The notes beneath the pieces are model-generated. The model did not search any database. It saw only the letters and a list, made by a program, of their open reading frames with translations, and was not told the origin of the DNA. A program made the position numbers and the translations under genes. From the NCBI GenBank assembly GCA_004335835.1, contig RWJK01001824.1, forward strand, positions 26,960-44,520: a stretch of 17,561 bases of DNA, given 5' to 3'. How positions within the stretch are numbered: position 1 is the stretch's first letter; each line of letters opens with the position of its first letter. This document shows positions 1-8,304 of the stretch, piece after piece. The stretch comes from Scenedesmus sp. ARA3. Lineage: Eukaryota; Chlorophyta; Chlorophyceae; Sphaeropleales; Scenedesmaceae.

Positions 1-60
<60 letters not shown>
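1..60. repeat. (GCA)20 microsatellite at the window edge
   Basis: Twenty perfect GCA triplets. In all three genes of this window a run of CTG on the transcribed sense strand lies just upstream of many 3' splice sites. A CAG run on the plus strand therefore suggests, by analogy, a minus-strand intron whose acceptor would lie just off the left edge. That reading is inference; the repeat itself is certain. Confidence 0.95.
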
Positions 61-88
61 CCGCACACAGTTGTCACAGGAACTTTTA

Positions 89-117
89 TGCCACAGTTGA
101 GAGAGTTACAAGAAGAC

Positions 118-152
<35 letters not shown>

Positions 153-190
153 GTATTTATTATTATTATTATTTTGCCACAGTTGAGAGA
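89..190. repeat. (TTA)n microsatellite between two 16-nt direct repeats
   Basis: A TAT/TTA run with one interruption (about 118-174) is bracketed by two identical copies of tgccacagttgagaga at 89-104 and 175-190. The flanking copies show the repeat tract sits inside a short tandem duplication. No coding function is visible. Confidence 0.85.
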
Positions 191-368
191 CTCTGATTCT
201 GAACCGCACAGGATGCCAGGCTGGCAGGACCCACATGTGACTCTCAAAGGAGGCAGCTGCTGGTCCCCAAGACAGGCTGCATGCGACTTATTAGATTCTG
301 AACGTACAAACAGTTTTTGGTCATCTTGCCCTGGCACATGGAAGAACTGCCAAGGATCTAGGAGCTAC

Positions 369-455
369 TGCAGTGCCACTGCGGCCCGCGGCATGCTGCT
401 CCAGCTCATCAGACATGTGCACGGTGACATGCCGCTTCACCGCGGCCAGCAGCAT
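369..455 (-). CDS. Possible exon of an unidentified minus-strand gene
   Basis: On the minus strand, 455 down to 369 reads 29 codons from ATG, beginning MLLAAVKRHVTVHMSDELEQ, with mostly G or C third positions, as in the well-supported exons here. It runs straight into GTAGCT, a possible 5' splice site (GT at 368-367), in phase 0. A TAG acceptor-like site lies just upstream of the ATG, so it could be a first or an internal exon. Together with the plus-strand CAG run at 1-60 this hints at a minus-strand gene leaving the window to the left. I do not recognise the peptide. It is short and could be chance. Confidence 0.25.
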
Positions 456-896
456 CTCTCACTATTTTAACAATGTTTGAATGTGTCTTGCACCTCCATC
501 AGCGAACATACATGCAAAGGAACCCGAAACCCTGGGCAGTGTGAGTGAGTGAGTGAGTGACTACCCAGGCAGCTCTGCAGCTCCTGGGTAAGTTAAGGCT
601 AAGAGGGTGTGTGTGGCCAGGGGCGGCGCCCCTGGGCTCCACACCCACGCCCCTGGGCAGTGTCACTGACTCGTCTTGAGCACCACTGTATCAGCAACCA
701 GCCTGGAGAGCTTCTGCAATGCTGGCTTTGCCTGAAGTCTGTGGTATTGAACATCAGCTTCTTGCTTCGACCGTTCTGCCGAACACGCTCACGGCGCCTT
801 GCGTACACTATCGTAAGTGGTGGTACTCGCGTCCGGCTCCTTGGCCAAGATTATTGAGGCTAATTGCTTGTCATTTCTGGCTTCGATCACACCAAG

Positions 897-3800
897 ATGA
901 GCAGGATTTGCCTGTTCGTGGCACTTGCTGCCCTGGCTCTGCCTGTGGCCTTCGGTGCGCGCATTGACCCTCCACTAACCATATATATACGTTTTGAGTT
1001 AGATGGCTTGAGTGTGGTCCCTTTGGCTGGCCGGTGGAAGTACAGTCAGAAGGCCGCTCCCCGGTCAATGGAGCATCGGGCATAAACACTGTACGTTTTG
1101 CATAACTAACTGTTTCGGAACCCGATGGTAAGGTATATTTGCCGATATTGCACGGCTGGTGCCAAATTCCATGGTCCTTTCCCGCTCACTGCTGTTCGCA
1201 GGCCAGCAGAACGCATGCGCTGCGCCAACTCCTGTGCCCAGCACCTTTCCGAACGGCACCGTCTTGTGCTGCCCTGAGGGCTCCACCTGCGAGGGCAGCC
1301 AGTGCATCCCGCCTACTGGCAGTATCAGCTGCACAGCACCCAATGTCACGTGCAGGTCCCAGCCCTATTCGGAAATCAATGCTTGCTGCCCTGCCAGCCA
1401 GTGCCTGACAGTGCTGTTCAGCGACCCCCCAGTACCCAGGTTATGCTGCAAACAAGTGCGTGCTGCTGCTGCTGCTGCTGCTGCTGCTGTGGCTGCTGCT
1501 GCTGCTGCTGGTGGTGATGGTACTTTCAAGCAGACTATGTAGCCGCAACACCGCACGTGAGGTTCCTGTGGTGTGCCGAGCAGCACCCACCGAGTGGACG
1601 CGGCACTGCACAGGATGCTGACATGCTTACATGCAAAACTGCAAACTCTCTGCCAAAAGCAACTGTCGGGTGGATGCCTGCATGCTGGTGTGCTGCCGTC
1701 GCTCTGTCTCAGGAGCTGCACCGTTCACCGTTCTGCCCAAACCTGCGCATTCAAACCCCTGCTCTTGCTACTGCTGCTGCTGCTGCTGCTGCTGCTGGCT
1801 ACAGGACTCTGCCTGCACCCACCCCTACCAGCTGCCCCAGAATGTGACAGGCTGCTGCTTGGAGCCCTGCTCCACACTGCTCAGGCCCGCCACCGCAGCA
1901 GCGCCAGTGCTGGGCGTGTGCTGCAGCTGGGGCTCGAGAGTCGTCACTGCTGCAGACGGCTCCACCAGCCGCATCTGCTGCGAAGGTGGCAGGACACCGA
2001 CACCCGACGGCACCTGCTGCAAGCCAGCCGCGGAGTGCAGAGCACCAAACGGCACAGTATATTGCTGCCCTGACGGTTCCACCTGCCGGGCTATCCCTGG
2101 CAGCAACAACTTGACGTGCTGCCCAGGCGGCACAAAGTCATACCCCGAAGGCTGCTGCAAGACGACGCAGTATTGCATGGGGACAAACGTCAGCGTCTGC
2201 TGCCCTGCTGGCACAGCCTGCAGCGCTGCCACTGGCGAGCGCGTCAGCTGCCCCGCGCCCAACGTCGCCTGCAGTATCTGGCCCACGTTCGAGAGAGGAG
2301 GATGCTGCCGCAGCAGCACGTGCCTGCCCGGCTGGGACCCCAGCCCACCACCAACTGGCCAGGCCATGCACAGAGGCACCCCCGCATGCTGCCCTGCGGT
2401 GAGTGGGCTGGGTTGCCAACACATGGAGCAGCACCACGCCTCAACAGGCACCTGGCTGTGCTGTCCAACACAGCTGGTCCAGCATCGTTGCACAGTGCGC
2501 AGGCATGCATTTACTGCAGTTCCCCAGATTTCAAGCGGCCACACGGGCCTGCAGGCTAATTGCAGCTGCGCGCAGCCTGACCGTCTGTTGCAGCTCGCAC
2601 CTCCCACAGGCTCTCTGCGCAGCATGCAGTGTGTTGTATGAGCAGCGCGCCACCCTGCAGCCTGCTCGACCGCTGCTCACATGCTGCCGGTGCTGCTGCT
2701 GCGGCGGCGGCGGCTGTGCCGTGTCTGCTGCCAGGCCAAGACCTGCCTGCAGTACAACGCTGCGGGCGACCTCACGAAGCGAGTCTGCTGCAAGGGGACT
2801 TGCGCACTGGTGGTCAACACAACAACCCCTCCCACCAAGCGCCGCATGTGCTGCCCCTGGACCCCCCAGGCCATACCCGGCTCCACCCCTACGACCTTTG
2901 CCTGCTGCCCAGACGGCACCAAAGCTCAGCCTGATGGCACCTGCTGCAACCCCTTCCTGCTATGCTCAGGGCCAGCAGGCACGGTCTGCTGCGCGCTCGG
3001 CACCACCTGCAATGCAGCGACCGGCACGTGCGCCGCCATTCCCTGCGCCGCGCCCAACACTACATGCGCCTTCTTCCCGTCGCTGCTGCCGGGGGACTGC
3101 TGCCCGCGGGGCGCCTGCAGGCCCGTGTGGAACCCGCTGCCGGCACCGTACGGGAAAGCTGCAAACACCAAGGCATGCTGCCCTGAGGTGTGTGTTGCAG
3201 GGCTTGATGCGGCGGCCAGCCTGATTGCCAACGACGTCAGGACGTCAGGACGTCAGGAACGACGTCAGCATGGCAGCCAGCTGATATGGGGCAACTGCAC
3301 CTCTGCCAGCGAGCTAGCAGAGACATTGCTTATGTATCAATGCTTACATATCAATGCTTATGAATCAATGTTTATGTATCAATGCTTATGTATCAATGCA
3401 CGGCTGCACATCCTGCAGGCAGTGCTGCATTGCACTGTTACCTCGAAGCTACCTGAAATTGCATCCAATGTGTGTGCTGCTGCAGCCTTCCAGCCGTCCG
3501 CATGCATGCCATACGCTGCAGTTTCCTGAGTGCCAGACTTCCCAGGGCCTGCATCCAGCTTATGCTGGCGGCTGCGGCCGCAGCCGATGCAGCTGCCCGC
3601 CAGCCTCACCAACTCTGCACTGCAATGCTTGTGCCTGCTGCCACCCCTGCTGCCAGGCCCAGCGCTGCCGCAAGTACGGCGCCATCGCCGAAATCAACGT
3701 CACATACTGCTGCAATGGCACCTGCGCCAACGTGTTGCCGTCCACTGGCGCCAGCGTGCTCACCTGCTGCCCCTACCCGGTGCAGCTGGTGGGCGGCAAG

Positions 3801-5164
3801 CCCTACTGCTGCCCCGCAGACGCTGTGGCAATGAAGCCAAGCGGGCAGTGCTGCCCCAAGGAACGCTGGTACATCGATGGCAGCAACCAGGAGAGTTGCT
3901 GCCCGGAGGGAGCCTCCTACGACCCAGCCACGAAGAAGTGCTGCAAGTGCGTGGCTGCAGAGGGGGAGTGGCGGCGGGGGGATGGCGCAGCGCTTGCGTG
4001 TCATGTGTCCACGCTCAGCACAGTTGGGGAGCATGCAATGCAGCGATGACTCAAGGCGTGCCTGCCGGCGCAGAGTCTGCACGCACAGCAGAGCCTTTGG
4101 ATTGGCAGCATGCATCATTGTCATCATCACCATCACCAGCAGCAGCAGCAGCAGCGTTGGCATCAGCAGCATGCATGCTGCCCAGCTTTGCAGTGCCTGC
4201 AGGACCGTTAGGGTGCAACCCACTGCTGCTGCTGCTGCTGCTGCTGCACTACTGGCAGCTTCTGCACCGACTACAAGACCGGTGCGAGGGTCTGCTGCAA
4301 CAGCACCTGCGCGGCAGTGGTGGCTGACGACCTGTGTGAGCTGCTCACCTGCTGCCCCTGGACACCCCTGGAGGGCATGGGGGGCAGAGGCGTCTGCTGC
4401 CCGCCCAACAACACGCTGTTGGACTACAGGGACCTCTGCTGCCCCATAGACCGCGCCATCTACTACGGTGATGGCGATACCAAGCCGCAGGGCTACTGCT
4501 GCTCCGAGGGGCTCCCTCGCGGTCAACAGGAGCAGCTGCTGCAAGTGCGTGGCTGCAGGGCAGGCGTCAAGAGACTGTTTGCAGGGTTGGCAACATGCGT
4601 AAAATCTTGAACGCAGAAGCGTGTATGTATCTTCCGATGTACCCTGACGGCGTGACAGCCACGGCTGCCCTGCAGTTGATCCTGCCCAAGCTGTTCACAC
4701 TACCCGTGCAGGTGGTTGGGTTACCATGGAATGTGGCAGTTGCTCAAGGCATGCCAGCAGCGGCACATGATCAGCAAGTCAGCAGGCCGCGCCTGCACGG
4801 TACATTGCTGTGCATTGCCTGCCGGACCATGAGCATGCCACCCTTTGCTGCTGCTGCTGCTGCTGCTGTCACTGCTGCTGCCGACAGGGCCGATCTCACC
4901 TGCATTGACGCCGTCACCAACGTGACAACCTGCTGCGACCAGCAGCAGTACGGTTGCGCAACGCTGTCCCCGCCCACTGTATTCCCCAACGGGCCGCCCA
5001 CGCAGCAGTCGCCCGTGTGCTGCCCAGCTGACAGGCGCTGCCAGGTGAAGACCGACAAGTGGGAGTGCTGCGACCCTGGCCAGACGTGCGTCATTGACAG
5101 CGTCAGCCTGGGGCTGGATGACGTCCGCAAATGCGTGAGCCCTGGCATGCCTGGTTCTGGGTAG
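897..5164 (+). CDS. Secreted cysteine-rich modular protein (granulin-like CC repeats), 7 exons
   Basis: Proposed exons: 897-954, 1202-1455, 1805-2398, 2735-3187, 3657-3946, 4259-4544 and 4888-5164 (stop TAG). All junctions are GT-AG and phases agree (1, 0, 0, 0, 2, 2) if one frameshift in exon 6 is allowed. Exon 1 encodes a signal peptide (MSRICLFVALAALALPVAFG); the ATG context is ACCAAGATG. The mature part, about 715 residues, has roughly 35 vicinal Cys-Cys pairs. A recurring unit is CCPxGTxC, a gap, then C-APN-TC, a gap, then CC. Exons 3-7 each open with a C, gap, CC, gap, CC(P) module, so exons follow modules. Many N-x-S/T sequons suggest a secreted glycoprotein. The CCPxGxxC pattern recalls granulins, but the full granulin spacing was not confirmed. 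Wall, matrix or defence roles are possible but unproven. Confidence 0.8.
3233..3268. repeat. GACGTCAG tandem repeat in intron 4
   Basis: Four copies of the 8-mer gacgtcag, three head to tail at 3233-3256 and a fourth at 3261-3268 after a 4-nt gap. Each contains the palindrome GACGTC. It lies in intron 4 of the cysteine-rich gene. Confidence 0.9.
3327..3399. repeat. 14-bp minisatellite, five units, in intron 4
   Basis: Five head-to-tail copies of a 14-mer, consensus tgcttatgtatcaa, with one or two substitutions in the second to fourth copies, ending in a partial tgc. It is much more AT-rich than its surroundings and lies wholly inside intron 4. Confidence 0.92.
4506..4544 (+). other. Apparent frameshift at the end of exon 6
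   Basis: The main frame of exon 6 is well supported up to the CCSEG codons ending at 4511. After that the conserved exon ending (…SSCCK, as in exon 5's …TKKCCK) is found only in another frame, starting at TCC 4513. In that frame the exon ends in phase 2 at 4544, as exon 7 requires. A net loss of 2 nt or gain of 1 nt near 4511-4514 explains this. As written, exon 6 ends in phase 0 and exon 7 would stop at TGA 4906-4908. It could be an assembly error, a natural null allele, or a missed splice variant. Confidence 0.65.
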
Positions 5165-8100
5165 AGCACATCATTCTGCTGGCTGAGCAGCAGCAGCGCT
5201 TGCGCCCCGCGCTGCAGCGCGTGCACAGCCTGGCGCCAACCATGGAAGAGGAACGAAGTGGTAGCAGCAGCCGACCTGTGGGCACATGTGCTGGGGCCCG
5301 CTGCATGGATAGGGCCAAGACGCAGGACAGGTGCAACAACATAAAACAGGGCGGCGGGTGAAAACACAACGAAAGTGAATCAAATAACGAAAGGGGTGGC
5401 AAGAAGGGTTGTTCCAGTGCCTGGCCCATGCTGAGCTGGCCGGCTGCCCTGCTGCATTGTGTCAGCCGGGCTGCTGAGCTGCAGTCTGGCGATGGCTGGC
5501 GCCGATAGGCCGGTGGCTGAGTCGGACGCCACCAGCACAGGGCAGCACCATGGGCTGCAGGTCATGTAGGGAGCTGTGATGTTGAGAGTTGTGCATGTGG
5601 TGTGCCAGCCGACTCCAACGAGCTAACGGCTGCAACTAATAAATTGAGACAGGCGACTCCAAGTGCGCTGATGCAGTGTGCCTGAAGAGCAACACGACAC
5701 TGTGCCCGAGAACAACAACGCACTGTTTGGTTTGGAGGGGAATGGGGCTGCATACACTGCTTTTGTGTCATGCAGGTGTTGGTTTCCATGTGAGCTGCAG
5801 GTGGGTCTGCAGGTTTTCTGTGATGCACGGCGTGAAGTTGATATATGCATGCTTTGATCTCTCTTGAGCTAATAACCGTGCGCATGCTGGATGTGCTCAT
5901 GATGATCATCAAAGGTGGCATATATATTATGCAGTGTGCAGTGCAGTGCATATTGTTCAGGACACCCCGCAGTGCCTGCGCGACTGCAGCTGTGCCTCAA
6001 TGCTGCACACATTTTCAAGAGCCAGTAACACCCCGCTGTTGCACAGAATCCTGTGACAACTGTGTGCGGTGCTGTTGGCATGTGTACTGCCTGCGGGTTC
6101 CTGCTGCGTTGTTTCTGTCTGTGGTGCTCTGTTTTCCCTGGCTGCGCTCCTCAGCCCCTCAGTCACATGCTAGGGTGTGGGGCATGCTGTGCATGTGTGT
6201 GGCATGTGGTTTGGCTGGGGACATGCCACTTGTATGCTTGATCACACAGTTACTTCCCATGTTCAGTTCAGCACAATGCACAAATCGCCTGGGTTGAGCC
6301 TGCATCCAGATACTCGCTTTCATCATCAACGTGTTTGTGCTCTTTTATTGAGCTTAGCAACCACGGGCGGGTGCCACATGTTGTGATCATGAACAAACTC
6401 ATGCGCTCTCGTTGCTTCTGGCGCAAGTTTGGTTGAGTCGTGGCATCAGGCTGTGCTGCAGCTGGCAGGGTGCCCGTGTGCATGGCCAGCATGCATGCTG
6501 ACCGGCTGCGGCTGATTACCCATAACGTGGCTGCATTATCATTCATCATAGAGCTGGCTGCCCAGGTGTGCTCCTGCTCTGCAAGCCTGTGGCTTGATTG
6601 CTCACAGCTCTGTTTTCCTTGCTTTGCACATACGTCACCAGCACAAACCAATGTATGGGGCTTGACGTGACAAGAGGCGCACATTATCGGGAGTGCAGCT
6701 ACGGTTACAGCTACGGTTGTAGCAGGGCTGTCCTGTGTTACCGCGTTACGATGCAGTGGCAGTAGTGTTACTGCCGAGATGCAGCTGGCAGCAGTGCTCT
6801 TCTGCTGAGTGCTGATCAGCTGCATTGCTTTGTGCAGAGTCTGGTGGCTGCTGATACCACTTTGTAAAACGCTTTGGCCTTTGTTGGTGCACTGCGTGTT
6901 CATGGTCTCTCTATAACACATGGCTGGCGTGTTCCCAAGTACAGTAGCTTCCACGTTTGCTTTTTATTTCACACGGTGGCTTCAAAGGCAAATTTGATGG
7001 GGCGTTGTCCTGCTACAGAGCCGTTGCCATCCCTTGCCGCAGATACTGCTGTGTCTTGCAGTTGCGCGGCCCAGCTGCCTCAGGTTCGGTCAACTCAGTG
7101 GTTGCGTGCGGTCACACCTGCTGGGGTGTGCAGTGCCAGGTGCCACTGCTGTTGTTGGAATCAATGAACTTGGGCATGGTGATGCCAAGCATGCCAGCTC
7201 AGCAGCGCATGCGCCAGCAACACATTGCAGGTGGCCAACCCGCGCTCGTGATGGCTGCTTGCCGCGCGGAGTGGCAGCTGCTTGCGAGCCCATCTGGTCC
7301 GGCGCGTGGCGGCAGCTTGCCGTGATGGCTGCCCTTGAACAAGAATGGTGTGAAGACAGCTGCCAGGTTATATTCTGCTTCCACAAGTCTCTAAAGCTAC
7401 AATCCAGTATTCCTGGCCGGTGAAACACGAGACACTGCAGCCAACCCTCCAGCCAACCCTTGGCCAACCGGTCATGTGGGTTACGTGGGGTCATGTGGGT
7501 TACATGGGATTGTGTGGGATACATACCTCTCAGAATACGAGCAGGATGAAGATCTCTCAGAAATACGAGCTGGATAAACATCTCCTTTACTATAGTTATA
7601 CGATGCGCATTTGTAAAGTGACGAATAATAGACAAAGCCTTTTTGTGTAGTACAGGGCAGTTGCTGCCCGTGAGCCTCACCCAGCCCTTGCTGGCCAGCA
7701 CCCAGCCCCTGCTGGCCAGCCATGGCTGTAAAATGACGAATTCTAGACAAATCCAGGATACCGAAGTACGCTGTGTTTTGTTCTTCACTTTGTTCTTCAC
7801 TTTTTACTGTACGACGAATGCGGCATGCGCCGGCGTACCAGGCGCCGTCATGGATGATGCAAAACAAGACAACGCAGTGGTGGAATAACACAAAAACGCG
7901 TCTACGACGCGTCTACCGTCATCTATTCAGCACCATCAGAATGTGTACGCATCATGATGAGGCCCAGCACTTCGCTGATGCTGTGGCAAGGGCCTCCTAC
8001 AAACAGGGGCGCCTCTGCAAAAGCGTCAAACGACAATCAGCAAGGCATGCATGAGCAATCACGCCACATACACCATATGCTGCCACCAGCCAGCACCGCC

Positions 8101-8171
8101 TTTTCTGGTCTCAGACCTGTTGTGGCTCATCCAAGATGGTGCCAGGACCCACATGTACCTATCCTCTCTCA
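5165..8171. other. Gene-poor interval between two converging genes
   Basis: About 3 kb separates the stop of the plus-strand cysteine-rich gene from the 3' end of the minus-strand rhodanese gene. Minus-strand frames of 228 and 236 codons (6268-6954 and 7090-7800) and several shorter ones exist, but none resembles a known domain, has module-like exons or shows the third-position GC bias of the real exons here. The start is probably the 3' UTR of the cysteine-rich gene. I saw no tRNA and no transposon ends. The right third (7438-7917) carries clustered short tandem duplications. Confidence 0.5.
7438..7917. repeat. Cluster of short two-copy tandem repeats
   Basis: Adjacent, unrelated duplications: a cagccaaccct pair at about 7438-7460; a 19-mer twice at 7471-7508; an approximately 28-nt unit twice at 7525-7581 (around ctctcagaatacgag); a 21-mer twice at 7680-7721 (cccagccc-tgctggccag); a 28-nt unit at 7612-7639 repeated at 7728-7754 (tgtaaa-tgacgaat); and an 11-mer twice at 7896-7917. 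A gggcag-ttg-ctgccc hairpin lies at 7655-7669. No coding explanation is seen. Confidence 0.8.
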
Positions 8172-8176
8172 TTACA
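8172..8176 (-). terminator. TGTAA polyadenylation motif for the rhodanese gene
   Basis: TTACA on the plus strand is TGTAA on the minus strand, about 130 nt past the TGA stop at 8307-8305. TGTAA is the usual polyadenylation signal in volvocine and related green algae. Position and strand fit; a 5-mer can also occur by chance. Confidence 0.5.
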
Positions 8177-8304
8177 GCGCCGCAGCAGCGCTGCCAGCAG
8201 CTGCTTCCGCATCAGCACTCCCATGCAGTCTTCAGATGGTGCTGCGAGCCACATGTAAGCCTCCTTTTGCCTACTGAAGCAAGGCATACTGAGTCAGTAC
8301 CCCT

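Larger units (their letters stand above)
1..896. other. Upstream flank of the cysteine-rich gene
   Basis: Apart from the two microsatellites and the weak minus-strand exon candidate, this stretch holds a (GTGA) run around 541-560 and two copies of ccctgggcagtgt (about 531-543 and 651-663). A G/C inverted repeat (ggggcggcgcccc) lies near 619-631. No TATA box or other promoter element could be placed with confidence ahead of the start at 897. Confidence 0.5.

Noticed and set aside
980..988. TATATATA-like string
   Set aside because: It lies inside intron 1 of the cysteine-rich gene, downstream of the signal-peptide exon, so it is not a credible promoter for that model.
1825..2625. 266-codon minus-strand open frame
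   Set aside because: It is the shadow of the cysteine-rich exon 3; the plus strand has the modular cysteine pattern and consistent splice phases.
3606..4544. 312-codon minus-strand open frame
   Set aside because: It is antisense to exons 5 and 6 of the cysteine-rich gene and Ala/Leu-rich from the CTG runs, with no family signal.
6268..6954. 228-codon minus-strand open frame
   Set aside because: No domain, no third-position GC bias, no neighbouring exon-like segments; open frames of this length can arise by chance in this composition.
7090..7800. 236-codon minus-strand open frame
   Set aside because: It runs through the cluster of short tandem repeats and shows no recognisable motif; probably chance.
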